Of a DNA stretch of 15,947 nucleotides, positions 5,452-13,601 are shown in pieces. Under the pieces are notes generated by a model that ran no database searches, had not been told where the DNA came from, and worked only from the letters and a program-made list of their open reading frames with translations. A program made the position numbers and the translations under genes. Every line of letters starts with the position of its first letter. Position 1 is the first letter of the stretch. The DNA comes from Candidatus Omnitrophica bacterium UBA1443 (GTDB lineage Bacteria; Omnitrophota; Omnitrophia; Omnitrophales; Aquincolibacteriaceae), in the NCBI GenBank assembly GCA_002329545.1, contig DCTJ01000026.1, positions 206 to 16,152 of the forward strand, given 5' to 3'.

Positions 5452-7221
5452 ATGAAAAAAGCGATCCATGAAGGTTTTGAAGCAATTCAGAAAAAAGGGA
5501 GCCGGGTTGTGGCGGAAGGAAAGCACATGCTTCCGGCCGCTGGTTTGATGGTCGCGACGGGGGTGATTTCTTCCATTCAGGACCGTTCCCGTCCGTTTGT
5601 GACGGTCATCAATTCCTACACGACGCATATCCCCGGACATGTTCATTTGAACATTCTCGGCGAAGAAGTGGTTCAGGCCCTCAAGGCCAAAGGGTACAAC
5701 GTCTGGTACGCGAATATCGGCGCCGCGATTTGTGACGGGATCGCGATGGGGCATTTCGGGATGAAATATTCGTTGCCCTCAAGGGAATTGATCGCGGACC
5801 AGATAGAATCGATTATCGGGGCGCATCCTTGTGACGCCTGGATCGGGATTGGTAACTGCGACAAGATTATTCCCGCCATGCTGAACTCGATGGTGCGTCT
5901 TAATATCCCTTCAGTTTACGTAAGCGGCGGCCCGATGCTTGCGGGGCGCAACAAATCAGATCTTATAACGGTATTTGAAGGGGTCGGACAAGAAGCGGCC
6001 GGAAAGATTTCGGCAGGCCAACTGACCGAGATGGCCAATACTGCCTGCCGAACCTGCGGAAGTTGCGCGGGAATGTTTACCGCGAACTCTATGAATTGTC
6101 TCGCGGAGGTGATTGGTCTCGCACTCCCCGGGAACGGCTCCATTCCTGCCGCGGCGTGGACGGACACAAAGACTCTTTCCTGGGCGGTGAATCCCGAACG
6201 GATAGCGCTTGTGAAAAAAGCGGCGGATGTCCTGGATGACATGCTCAAGAAGAAAATCCGGCCGCGGGATATCGTGACCAAAAAATCGATCGATAACGCG
6301 TTTGTCCTGGATTTGGCCATGGGGGGGTCCTCGAATACGGTACTCCACACGCTGGCGTTGGCTTGTGAGGCCGGGATCGATTATCCATTGGAGCGGATTA
6401 ACCGGCTTGCCAAAAGGACTCCTAATCTTTGCAAAGTATCACCTTCAAGGCCGGACATTCACATGGAGGATGTCCATCGCGTGGGCGGGATTGCGGCGAT
6501 TCTTAAAGCGGTTGTCGAAGATGGCCGTGCGCCTCTTAATCTTGATGTCAAGACTTGCACCGGTACGTTGCGGGATATGGTGGAAAAAGCTCCTTCGGCG
6601 GACGGAGACGTTATCAGGATCGGGGATCGCGCGTTTTCTAAAGAAGGTGGGCTTGCCATCCTGTACGGAAACATTGCTCCGCAGGGTGCCGTGGTCAAAA
6701 CGGCCGGTGTCGAGAAGGACATGATGAAGTTTACGGGACGCGCGAAGTGTTACGATTCGCAGGATGAAGCGCTCGAAGCCATCTTGAAGGGTAAGGTCGT
6801 GGATGGTGATGTCGTGGTGATCCGTTATGAGGGGCCGAGAGGAGGCCCGGGGATGATGGAAATGTTATCTCCGACTTCCGCGATCAAGGGGCGTGGACTA
6901 CGCGCCGCTTTGATCACGGATGGCCGATTCTCGGGGGGGACGCGGGGACTTTGCATCGGGCATATTTCCCCTGAAGCCGCCGCGGGAGGACCGATCGCGA
7001 TTATCAAGAACGGCGACGTGATTGAAATCGACGCCGTGAAACGCACGATGGAACTTCTTGTTCCGGCTAAAGAAATTAAATCACGGTTCCGGAAGTTGAA
7101 ACCTTTCAAAAGTAAAGTGACCGGCGGGTGGCTTGGTCGTTATTCCCTGCATGTGTTGAGCGCGCATACCGGCGCCGTGATGGACAATAGCGCTTTATTT
7201 GAAAACAAAAAACAGAAATGA
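5452..7221 (+). CDS. ilvD: Dihydroxy-acid dehydratase
   Basis: IlvD dehydrates 2,3-dihydroxyacids to 2-keto acids in valine, isoleucine and leucine synthesis. The 589-residue protein carries the family blocks: PGHVHL (61-66), [20 protein letters not shown] (94-113), [10 protein letters not shown] (135-144, cluster C136), the [15 protein letters not shown] block (202-216, cluster C205), [20 protein letters not shown], and [20 protein letters not shown] near the C-terminus, with the catalytic serine in RFSG. The start at ATG 5452 is chosen because GAGAGG (5439-5444) is well placed; a TTG at 5437 would swallow that site. The first 30 residues are atypical, lacking the usual R-x-x-x-x-RA-x-x-R opening. 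The PGH motif, where [2Fe-2S] enzymes have PCN, resembles the E. coli-type oxygen-labile [4Fe-4S] enzyme. A related sugar-acid dehydratase is possible. Its stop abuts the ferritin gene. Confidence 0.88.
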   Translation: MKKAIHEGFEAIQKKGSRVVAEGKHMLPAAGLMVATGVISSIQDRSRPFVTVINSYTTHIPGHVHLNILGEEVVQALKAKGYNVWYANIGAAICDGIAMGHFGMKYSLPSRELIADQIESIIGAHPCDAWIGIGNCDKIIPAMLNSMVRLNIPSVYVSGGPMLAGRNKSDLITVFEGVGQEAAGKISAGQLTEMANTACRTCGSCAGMFTANSMNCLAEVIGLALPGNGSIPAAAWTDTKTLSWAVNPERIALVKKAADVLDDMLKKKIRPRDIVTKKSIDNAFVLDLAMGGSSNTVLHTLALACEAGIDYPLERINRLAKRTPNLCKVSPSRPDIHMEDVHRVGGIAAILKAVVEDGRAPLNLDVKTCTGTLRDMVEKAPSADGDVIRIGDRAFSKEGGLAILYGNIAPQGAVVKTAGVEKDMMKFTGRAKCYDSQDEALEAILKGKVVDGDVVVIRYEGPRGGPGMMEMLSPTSAIKGRGLRAALITDGRFSGGTRGLCIGHISPEAAAGGPIAIIKNGDVIEIDAVKRTMELLVPAKEIKSRFRKLKPFKSKVTGGWLGRYSLHVLSAHTGAVMDNSALFENKKQK

Positions 7222-7228
7222 GGTTGTT

Positions 7229-7717
7229 ATGATCAGTGAGAAAATGGCGAAAGCGATTAACGAGCAAATCAATAAAGAAATCTACTCGGCTTACCTTTAT
7301 GTTGGCATGGCCGCCTATGCCGGAGGTCTGGGGCTGGGAGGAATTGCCAATTGGTTTCAATTGCAGGCTAAAGAGGAACTTGGGCACGCTCAAAAGTTCA
7401 TGCATTACCTGAGCGAACAGGGGAGTGATCTGGTCCTTAAGGCGATCGCGGCTCCTGATCAAAAGTTCACTTCGGTGGCCGCCACTTTTGATAAAACTCT
7501 GGAACACGAAAAAGAAGTGACCGCTTCCATTCGTGACTTGGTAACGCTCGCCAAAAAGGAAACCGACTACGCGACGGAGATTTTTCTCCAGTGGTTTGTG
7601 ACTGAGCAAATTGAAGAGGAGGTCAGCGTCTCCGATATTATTCAGAAGCTCGCGATCGGTGGGAAAATGGGGAATTCTCTCCTGATGCTCGACAAGACGC
7701 TGGGGCTCCGGAAATAA
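7229..7717 (+). CDS. ftnA: Ferritin (non-heme, FtnA type)
   Basis: This is a 162-residue four-helix bundle iron-storage protein. Ferroxidase residues are in the expected places: E17 and Y24 (NKEIYSAYLY), E50 and H53 (AKEELGHA), E93 (LEHEKEVT), E125, Q126 and nearby E128-E130 (TEQIEEE). There is no heme-binding Met of the bacterioferritin type that I can assign. It oxidises Fe2+ with O2 or H2O2 and stores the iron, limiting Fenton chemistry. The start ATG 7229 follows a GAGG (7220-7223) that overlaps the ilvD stop; the gap is only seven bases, so the genes are translationally linked. Placement right after two Fe-S enzymes suggests buffering of iron released from, or needed for, labile clusters. 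Confidence 0.95.
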   Translation: MISEKMAKAINEQINKEIYSAYLYVGMAAYAGGLGLGGIANWFQLQAKEELGHAQKFMHYLSEQGSDLVLKAIAAPDQKFTSVAATFDKTLEHEKEVTASIRDLVTLAKKETDYATEIFLQWFVTEQIEEEVSVSDIIQKLAIGGKMGNSLLMLDKTLGLRK

Positions 7718-7735
7718 ATCGGAAAAATTAAACGG

Positions 7736-8929
7736 ATGAAGGCGATACGGATAGCGGACGACGTTTGGTGGGTGGGGGCCATTGATTGGAATGCCCGGCA
7801 TTTTCACGGACATACCTACACGACAAAGCGCGGTACGACCTATAACGCGTACCTGATCGTTGATGAAAAAATAACGCTGGTGGATGCGGTGTACGGGCCG
7901 TTTACGGATGAGATGATTCAGCGGATCCGGACGGTCATTCCAGTGGAAAAGATTGACGCGATCATTGCCAATCACATTGAGCCGGACCATTCGGGCGCGT
8001 ATCCGGAACTTCTTAAACTTTGTCCGAACGCGAAGCTCTACGGAAGCGCCCGCGCGGGACAAGGGCTGGAGCGCTATTACCACCAAAAGTTCGATTTCAC
8101 GCCGGTAAAGACTGGTGACAAATTATCACTTGGGAAGAAGACGCTCCGTTTTATCGAAATCCCGATGATCCACTGGCCGGACAGCATGATGACTTACCTG
8201 GAGGAAGATCAGATCCTTTTTTCAAACGACGCCTTTGGACAGCATTACGCGACGAACGAGCGATTTGACGATGAGGTCCCGTGGGAAATCTTGATGGAAG
8301 AGGCGGCCAAATATTACGCGAACATCCTCTGGCCGTTCAGTCATTTGATCGCGAAAAAGCTAGTCGAGCTCGCGGAGATGAATCTTCCGATCCGCATGAT
8401 CGCGACCTCGCACGGAGTCAGCTGGCGGAAGGAGCCGCGGAAAATAATTACCGCTTATGAGCGGTGGGCGGCGAACGTGACGGATCCCAAGATCGTGATT
8501 GTTTATGAGACGATGTGGGGATCGACCGCGAAAATGGCCCGAAAAATCGCGGAAGGCGTCGCTGCCTCGGGAGTCAAGTATGAAATCCACGACATTGCCG
8601 CGACGGATCGGACGGAAGTGATTTATGACATGTTTAGCGCGAAAGGCTACATCGTAGGATCTTCCAACCATGACAGCGGCATGCTCCCCAACATGGTGTC
8701 GTTCATGGAATTTCTGAAAGGCCTGCATCCCAAAAACAGGATTGGCTGCGCTTTTGGTTCCTACGGATGGTCGGGTATCGCGATCAAGAAACTTGAAGAG
8801 ACGCTGAAGGAATCCGGGGTGGAGATCGTTCAGCCAGCGCTGTCTGTTGTCTACGCTCCGGATGAGGCCCAGCTCGCGGCTTGCCACGAGTTCGGGCGAA
8901 AAATCGCAGAGTTTGTGAAGGCTGTGTAG
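7736..8929 (+). CDS. fprA: A-type flavoprotein (flavodiiron O2/NO reductase)
   Basis: This is a 397-residue flavodiiron protein of the basic two-domain class A. Residues 1 to about 250 form a metallo-beta-lactamase-like domain with the full di-iron set H80, E82, D84 (NHIEPDHSGA), H146 (MIHWPD), D165 (SNDAFGQH) and H226 (TSHGVSW). Each is at the position found in Desulfovibrio rubredoxin:oxygen oxidoreductase within one residue. Residues from about 252 form a flavodoxin domain, with the FMN phosphate loop ETMWGSTAKMARK (258-270), then VGSSNHDSG and FGSYGWSG. Such enzymes reduce O2 to water and/or NO to N2O in anaerobes, using electrons from rubredoxin or a similar donor. No fused rubredoxin and no rubredoxin gene is visible here. 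It lies 18 bases after ferritin and 4 bases before the nitroreductase. Confidence 0.97.
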   Translation: MKAIRIADDVWWVGAIDWNARHFHGHTYTTKRGTTYNAYLIVDEKITLVDAVYGPFTDEMIQRIRTVIPVEKIDAIIANHIEPDHSGAYPELLKLCPNAKLYGSARAGQGLERYYHQKFDFTPVKTGDKLSLGKKTLRFIEIPMIHWPDSMMTYLEEDQILFSNDAFGQHYATNERFDDEVPWEILMEEAAKYYANILWPFSHLIAKKLVELAEMNLPIRMIATSHGVSWRKEPRKIITAYERWAANVTDPKIVIVYETMWGSTAKMARKIAEGVAASGVKYEIHDIAATDRTEVIYDMFSAKGYIVGSSNHDSGMLPNMVSFMEFLKGLHPKNRIGCAFGSYGWSGIAIKKLEETLKESGVEIVQPALSVVYAPDEAQLAACHEFGRKIAEFVKAV

Positions 8930-8933
8930 TTAC

Positions 8934-9503
8934 ATGAAAACTTTCGATGCTATTGAAAAACGGCACAGTACCCGGGAATATAAGGACCAGCCGGTTCCGA
9001 AGGAAATGCTGGAGGCGTTAGTGGACGCGGGCCGACGCGCTCCGAGCGCCCGGGCGGTTGAACCTTGGGAGTTTGTGGTTGTAACGGATCGCGGAAGGCT
9101 CGATATTCTTGCTTCTCTTGTTAGCACGGGGGCCTTCCTCAAACAAGCCACGGCCTGTATCGTTGTGCTCTGTGAAGATGTGAAGTATTTTCTTGAGGAT
9201 GGGGCCGCGGCCACCCAGAATATTCTTCTCGCGGCGACTGACCTGGGGCTTGGAACCTGCTGGATCGCGGGAGATAAAAAAGAATATGCCCCCGACGCGC
9301 TGAAGCTCCTTGATGTTCCCCCGGGGTATAAATTGGTCAGTCTCGTGGCGGTCGGATGGCCGGCTAAATCTTCGCATCAGCACAAAAAAAGAAAATTGAA
9401 AGAAGTGATTCATTGGGAAAGATTTGTCGAGCGCCCACGCAATAAGGACCCCCGGATTGAAAGGGTTCTTGAAGCGAACAGTAAGTTGTTTCCCCCGAAA
9501 TAG
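8934..9503 (+). CDS. Nitroreductase-family FMN oxidoreductase
   Basis: This 189-residue protein is the usual size for a single-domain nitroreductase. The N-terminal FMN-binding signature is RHSTREYKDQPVP (10-22), followed by GRRAPSARAVEPWEFVVV (33-50). A second FMN contact region, TDLGLGTCWIAG, lies near 100-111, and VAVGWPAK near 137-144 closes the fold. The insertion between them is short (EDVKYFLEDGAAATQNI), as in anaerobe versions. The protein is likely a cytoplasmic dimer using NAD(P)H or a reduced carrier; its substrate is unknown. It begins four bases after the fprA stop and is probably translated by coupling. It could serve as an electron-transfer or detoxifying flavoprotein for the operon, but that is inference. 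Confidence 0.9.
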   Translation: MKTFDAIEKRHSTREYKDQPVPKEMLEALVDAGRRAPSARAVEPWEFVVVTDRGRLDILASLVSTGAFLKQATACIVVLCEDVKYFLEDGAAATQNILLAATDLGLGTCWIAGDKKEYAPDALKLLDVPPGYKLVSLVAVGWPAKSSHQHKKRKLKEVIHWERFVERPRNKDPRIERVLEANSKLFPPK

Positions 9504-9773
9504 CACCGCGGTTTCCGTCTGTTTGTTAAGACGAATAAAATTGATCCGGCCGAAAGTGTCAGCGTAGTCATGGAATTATCGGCATCTTGTCGTAACTGTT
9601 TTCGATTCAACGAAACACAGTAACAAAAAATAAGTTGCGTTACGGGATATGCCCAAAGGGGAGCCAGGCTGTCAATGGCGTAAAGATTTGAGCTTTTTGA
9701 AATTACTGACGAACCCCTGCGTTTTGTTAAATAACGAGGCGCGGGGTTTTGTCATTTTAAGGGCGAACTGAAG
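9504..9773 (+). other. Non-coding gap between operons
   Basis: I find no credible gene in these 270 bases. A short dyad CGTCT/AGACG (9516-9533) just after the nitroreductase stop lacks a T-run. The right end holds a terminator-like hairpin, annotated separately. A purine-rich segment near 9650-9690 (CCCAAAGGGGAGCCAGG and following) does not match a riboswitch that I recognise. Confidence 0.5.
9712..9750 (+). terminator. Terminator-like hairpin before the BaiN-type flavoprotein
   Basis: AACCCCTGCG (9712-9721) can pair with CGCGGGGTT (9740-9748) with one bulged T, followed by TTTTG and a further TCATTTT. It lies 24 bases before the next start codon. It could therefore end transcription from the operon upstream, or act as a leader attenuator for the downstream gene. 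Confidence 0.5.
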
Positions 9774-11051
9774 ATGCTTTCTGAGTTAAGCGTAAAAGGG
9801 AAAACAATCGATTTGATTGTCATTGGCGCCGGTCCGGCGGGCCTTATGGCGGCCATCTCGGCGGCTTCAAGAGGTGCTCGCGTATTGATCCTCGAGGGGG
9901 AAGCGAGTTCCGGGAAAAAGTTACTCGTCACGGGAGGCGGGCACTGCAATATTACGAACCGCGCGGTGAGCGAACGGGATTTTTATTCGGATGATCCGCG
10001 AACTGTTCGCAATGTATTGCGGGCGCTTCCTGTTTCGAAGACGGTTGATTTTTTCAGGGAGTGGGGCCTTTCGCTTATGACAGAAGAGGATGGAAAAATG
10101 TTCCCTCGGGACCGGAAGGCCGCGAGCGTTCTTGGGACGCTCCTCGGCGCCGCGCGGGAACGGAAAGTAAATCTTTTGACGAGGAGCGAAGTTTTAGCGC
10201 TTCATTGCCGGCACGGGATTTTTTCGACTGAGGGAAAGGGATTTTCGTTTTCCTCAAAAGCCGTGATTGTCGCTACCGGCGGATTATCGTATCCCGCGAC
10301 CGGAAGTCGAGGCGCGGGTTATAAGATTGCCGAATCTTTTGGGCATTCAATCGTGGCCCCTTCACCGGCGCTTGTTCCCTTCGAAACGGCGGATGCTGAT
10401 TGGCGTGGCCTCGCGGGGATAACTTTGGAGACCGCGCTTGGATTATTCCGCCGCGGACAGTGGTTTGCCGAATCTCGAGGGCCTCTTCTTTTCACGCATC
10501 AGGGATTTAGCGGCCCGGCGGTTATGAATCTCGCTTCACCCTGGGCCCGATTCGGTGGCCAGGGAGCGCTGACGATTTGTGCCAATTTTTTACCACAAAT
10601 CAGTGAAAAATCTTTGCGGGAACGTTTGCGGGAAAAGAGAGTCGCGAAACCGGCCATGACAATCAAAAAATTTCTTTCTCACGATATCCCGGAAAGACTT
10701 GCCGGAGTTCTCTTGAGAAAGGCAGATATCGTTTCGGAAAAACAACTGGCGAATTTTTCAAAAAAAGAAAGGGAACTGCTTTTTCGGATGGTTCGTTCCT
10801 GCGTTCTTCCCGTGAAAGGGCCGCTTGGGTATGACAGGGCGGAGGTCACGGCGGGCGGGATTCCCCTGAAAGAGGTGAACCCAAAGACGCTTGAATCAAA
10901 CATTGCGCCCGGGCTTTTTTTTGCCGGAGAGGTTTTGGATGTGGATGGCCGGATCGGTGGATTTAATTTGCAATGGGCCTGGTCGAGCGGGTATGTGGCC
11001 GGGTGCGCCGCCGCGGAAAAATTGGGGCAACCGATAAGGTCCCGGCTTTGA
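9774..11051 (+). CDS. HI0933/BaiN-family FAD-dependent oxidoreductase
   Basis: This 425-residue flavoprotein has a Rossmann FAD motif, VIGAGPAGLMAAISAASRGA (16-35), with E41 ending the second strand. It also has the family hallmark GKKLLVTGGGHCNITN (47-62). Further family blocks are GGLSYPATGSRGAGYKIAE in the middle, FTHQGFSGPAVM, and the C-terminal GLFFAGEVLDVDGRIGGFNL (380-399) followed by QWAWSSGYVAG. Proteins of this group are widespread and mostly uncharacterised; a clostridial member reduces bile-acid intermediates (BaiN), others are called aminoacetone oxidases, and neither function can be assumed here. The ribosome site AAGGGCG (9759-9765) supports the ATG. The gene stands alone between a terminator-like hairpin and the envelope gene group. 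Confidence 0.9.
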   Translation: MLSELSVKGKTIDLIVIGAGPAGLMAAISAASRGARVLILEGEASSGKKLLVTGGGHCNITNRAVSERDFYSDDPRTVRNVLRALPVSKTVDFFREWGLSLMTEEDGKMFPRDRKAASVLGTLLGAARERKVNLLTRSEVLALHCRHGIFSTEGKGFSFSSKAVIVATGGLSYPATGSRGAGYKIAESFGHSIVAPSPALVPFETADADWRGLAGITLETALGLFRRGQWFAESRGPLLFTHQGFSGPAVMNLASPWARFGGQGALTICANFLPQISEKSLRERLREKRVAKPAMTIKKFLSHDIPERLAGVLLRKADIVSEKQLANFSKKERELLFRMVRSCVLPVKGPLGYDRAEVTAGGIPLKEVNPKTLESNIAPGLFFAGEVLDVDGRIGGFNLQWAWSSGYVAGCAAAEKLGQPIRSRL

Positions 11052-11131
11052 ATTATGATGAAAAATGGGCCGTTTTCGGGGGCATCAAACGTTGAAGGTT
11101 AAGACTTTGCTGGTAACGGTCGAAATTTATC

Positions 11132-11160
11132 GGGACATTCCGAAACATCTGCCATAAAAT
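11132..11160 (+). promoter_or_regulatory. Possible promoter for the NlpC/P60 gene group
   Basis: TAAAAT (11155-11160) has GGGACA (11132-11137) upstream with a 17-base spacer. The -10 is good and the -35 weak. The placement, about 20 bases before the start codon, is plausible. The rest of the 11052-11171 gap shows nothing else. Confidence 0.35.
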
Positions 11161-11183
11161 ATTGACCCAAAATGAGGAAAATT

Positions 11184-12572
11184 ATGCGCCTATTCTTTTT
11201 TACGTGTCTCATGAGCGTTTTTTTCGCGGTATCGGGGAGTGCCGAGGAATTGCCTCCGCTTCCCAGGGGGCCCATGATTTTGACGAGCGCGACACAAGCG
11301 ATGCAAAACGCGGATTTCTGGATCCGGCGAATTGAAGGCGCGGAGAGGGTCGTTAAAACGCGCGAGGAGATAGAAAAATTCAACGAATATATCCGTAGCC
11401 TCGTCAGAGAGAATGTGGATATTTTCCGACTGGATTTTCGCCGACCGGGCAAACAGATTGCCGATCAGCTTCAGCTTGAGTTTAACACGCTCAGAAACCG
11501 GAAACTATTCGGGGTCGATAATCAATATGTCCAAAAAAGTTTTTTTGACGACCAGATCAAGCCTCTCGTCCAGATTGACAAGGTCCCTTCCACGATCCGG
11601 ATGAAATGGGGGGCCGCGGTCCGGACCACGTCCGTTCGGGCGCTCCCGACCATGGTGAAATTACTCGAAGACAAGGGGGATGTGGAGTTCGACCAGCTTC
11701 AGTTCACGCTTATCAAACTCTGGACGCCCGTTGGCGTTTATCACAGCTCCAGTAACGGACAATGGCTTTACATCCAGGCGCCGTACGTGCGGGGATGGGT
11801 CAAGGCGAAGGATATCGCCGTTTTCCCATCTCGTGATGACCTTAAAAAATACGCGGCTTCCGATAAATTTTTTGTGGTCACGGGTGAAAGTGCCAGTGTT
11901 TTTAAAGATCCCGCCAGAACCACGTTGCTTCAGCGGGCGTCCATGGGGACGGTGATTCCCAGAGCGCCCATTCCATCGTCCCAACTGGCGGCTGGATCCA
12001 GTGAACCTTACACGGTTTGGATGCCTTACCGTAAAAGTGACGGAAGCGCGGGAGTTGCGAAGGCTTACATCAGCAGGAAAAGCGATGTTCAGAGAAATTA
12101 TCCCGTGTATTCCCAGGCCAATATCCTGCGCCAGGCGTTCAAGTTGCTTGGATTTCGGTACGGATGGGGTGGTCAGTATAATGGGCGCGACTGTTCGGGG
12201 TTCGTGCATGATGTTTTTTTGAGTTTCGGAATTGCTTTCCCGCGAGACTCCAAACAACAGTCCCTCGTTGGAATTCAACTCGGATTTTTCGAACCCTTCG
12301 AAGAGGACATCCAGAAGGAAAAGGCCCTTGGTTCTTTGCGGCCGGGATTGGCCCTTCTAAAAATGCCGAAACATCAAATGATTTATCTGGGGCAAATCGG
12401 AAAACAGCACTACGTAATTCATTCCACGTGGGCCGAACGCACGGGACAGGACCCCAGGAAAGATGAAAAAAACCGGATTAATCAAGTGGTCGTCTCTGAC
12501 CTTAATCTGAACGGAAATTCCTACATTGGGTCACTGTTCGACAGGATTGTCTCCATCAATGAGATCGAATAA
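11184..12572 (+). CDS. Secreted NlpC/P60 peptidoglycan endopeptidase with SH3 domains
   Basis: The 462-residue precursor begins MRLFFFTCLMSVFFAVSGSA, a signal peptide with a likely cut after A20. I prefer the ATG at 11184 because GAGGA (11174-11178) is spaced for it; the ATG at 11172 has no ribosome site. The order resembles the N_NLPC_P60 / SH3_6 / SH3_7 / NLPC_P60 architecture. A helical N-terminal region (about 30-125) precedes bacterial SH3-like segments (about 135-215 and 225-300), then the cysteine peptidase. The catalytic Cys is C337 (RYGWGGQYNGRDCSGFVHDV), with H397 (PKHQMIYLG) and H413 (VIHSTW) as the likely other residues. Such enzymes cleave the gamma-D-Glu to diaminopimelate link of wall peptides in the periplasm. 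Its stop overlaps the next gene start by 14 bases, indicating an operon. Confidence 0.92.
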   Translation: MRLFFFTCLMSVFFAVSGSAEELPPLPRGPMILTSATQAMQNADFWIRRIEGAERVVKTREEIEKFNEYIRSLVRENVDIFRLDFRRPGKQIADQLQLEFNTLRNRKLFGVDNQYVQKSFFDDQIKPLVQIDKVPSTIRMKWGAAVRTTSVRALPTMVKLLEDKGDVEFDQLQFTLIKLWTPVGVYHSSSNGQWLYIQAPYVRGWVKAKDIAVFPSRDDLKKYAASDKFFVVTGESASVFKDPARTTLLQRASMGTVIPRAPIPSSQLAAGSSEPYTVWMPYRKSDGSAGVAKAYISRKSDVQRNYPVYSQANILRQAFKLLGFRYGWGGQYNGRDCSGFVHDVFLSFGIAFPRDSKQQSLVGIQLGFFEPFEEDIQKEKALGSLRPGLALLKMPKHQMIYLGQIGKQHYVIHSTWAERTGQDPRKDEKNRINQVVVSDLNLNGNSYIGSLFDRIVSINEIE

Positions 12573-13125
12573 ATCATTTCTCCCAAGCTGGGCTCGCGGG
12601 ACGTTGTGCCTGTGGTTCGCGCTCGTTTGTGTTCTGGGATTCCCGAAAGATACGCGGGCCGAAAAATTTGAATCCGCTGAGTATGGTTTTGCCATCGAGG
12701 CGCCGGAAGGATGGCAGGCGCAGCCCGCGGTTTATGAGGGAGTGGTCGCGACTTTCTGGAAAGAAGGAAGTTTGGCGACTTTTCATGTGATCGAGCGCGA
12801 CCTGGGTGAGGCAAAAACCGTGGCTGATCTTGAGTGGAAAGATCTTTTTGCCCCAAAATTTGATGAAATTCTCATTCGCCAGGAATCGGAGACCATGGTT
12901 GGCGGAGAGAAGGCAAGGTATTGCATCTATAAAATCAAGCCGGGTTTGTTCAAACAACAAATGGAAGGGAAGCATGATTTTAAATACATGAATTACATCG
13001 TCATTCATGAAAACAGGCTCTATTCCATTACGTTTAAAGGGCTGGAATCTTCGTTCGGCCAGGATTATTCCGGATTTCTTGAATCGGTGCGAACGATTCG
13101 CTTTTTAGACTCACAAAAGCCGTGA
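12559..13125 (+). CDS. Secreted PsbP/DUF1795-like protein
   Basis: This 188-residue precursor has a signal peptide: MRSNKSFLPSWARG, a hydrophobic core LCLWFALVCVLGF, and a probable cut after TRA near residue 34. The mature part starts with EKFESAEYGFAIEAPEGWQA. The YGF-x-I-x-x-PEGW opening is typical of small periplasmic proteins with a PsbP-like fold. A SITFKG strand and a final FLESVRTIRF strand fit the same fold. No catalytic residues are evident; a structural or binding role in the envelope is the best guess. The start overlaps the NlpC/P60 stop, which argues for co-expression. A longer frame from 12526 exists but would add a non-signal-like leader. Family placement is by pattern and is moderate. 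Confidence 0.75.
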   Translation: MRSNKSFLPSWARGTLCLWFALVCVLGFPKDTRAEKFESAEYGFAIEAPEGWQAQPAVYEGVVATFWKEGSLATFHVIERDLGEAKTVADLEWKDLFAPKFDEILIRQESETMVGGEKARYCIYKIKPGLFKQQMEGKHDFKYMNYIVIHENRLYSITFKGLESSFGQDYSGFLESVRTIRFLDSQKP

Positions 13126-13156
13126 CGGCTCCCAACGGAAAGTTAGAGGTTACGTC

Positions 13157-13546
13157 ATGAACTTTCAAGAACTGGTTGGAGAAGTCCAAAAGATAAAGTT
13201 CAGGGAAATTCGCTCCCGCACGGAAACATATTTTGAAGCCGTCATTCCCAAACAGGATTTGGGCTCTCTTGAAACGATCCTCCAGGAACATTTTGGAAAA
13301 CCTCTGAAACCCGCGGGTGTTTTCGCGGAAGGAGAGGCTAAACGGTATTCAAAGCCCTACGGCGGAGTTCGGCATGAGCAGACCATGTACCTCCGGAAGC
13401 TTGAACGCAGTTTCGAATATGCCTTTTTATGGCCTTGGGGTTGTGGCACTCTACTTACCATCAAGGTGATCCAGGGCGAGGCTCCCAAAGGTTCTCCCAG
13501 AGAGCTTGATTTCCGGGCCATTTGGCAATCTTTGTGGAATAAATAA
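13157..13546 (+). CDS. Hypothetical small protein
   Basis: I do not recognise this 129-residue protein. It has no signal peptide and no membrane segment. It opens MNFQELVGEVQKIKFREIRS and has a Pro/Gly-rich middle (KPLKPAGVFAEGE, then KPYGGVRHEQTMYLRK) and an aromatic stretch FEYAFLWPWGCGTLLTIKVI that looks like buried strands. The ribosome site AGAGG (13145-13149) is well placed, and the codon use resembles the neighbours, so it is probably a real gene. It sits 31 bases after the PsbP-like gene and may be the last member of the envelope operon. The start of the ROK promoter lies 20 bases past its stop. Confidence 0.72.
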   Translation: MNFQELVGEVQKIKFREIRSRTETYFEAVIPKQDLGSLETILQEHFGKPLKPAGVFAEGEAKRYSKPYGGVRHEQTMYLRKLERSFEYAFLWPWGCGTLLTIKVIQGEAPKGSPRELDFRAIWQSLWNK

Positions 13547-13566
13547 TTTTTTCTTCCCGCCCGCGG

Positions 13567-13594
13567 TTGAATTCCAGTGACTTCACAGTAGAAT
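13567..13594 (+). promoter_or_regulatory. Promoter of ROK kinase gene, predicting a leaderless mRNA
   Basis: TTGAAT (13567-13572), a 16-base spacer and TAGAAT (13589-13594) form a good sigma70-like promoter. A start about seven bases after the -10 would fall at or next to the ATG at 13602. No ribosome site lies between. Confidence 0.6.
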
Positions 13595-13601
13595 AACGCC
13601 T

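Noticed and set aside
7199..7228. Ferritin start ten codons upstream of ATG 7229.
   Set aside because: The shorter start has a placed GAGG and matches the family N-terminus and ferroxidase numbering exactly.
7106..8086. Long minus-strand open frame of 326 codons, and another of 278 codons opposite nadA.
   Set aside because: Both lie opposite well-supported genes (ferritin/fprA and nadA), show no recognisable motifs, and follow from the codon bias of the plus strand.
9640..9700. Possible riboswitch in the leader of the BaiN-type gene.
   Set aside because: No conserved core of a known riboswitch class could be matched by eye; only purine-rich sequence and a terminator-like hairpin are visible.
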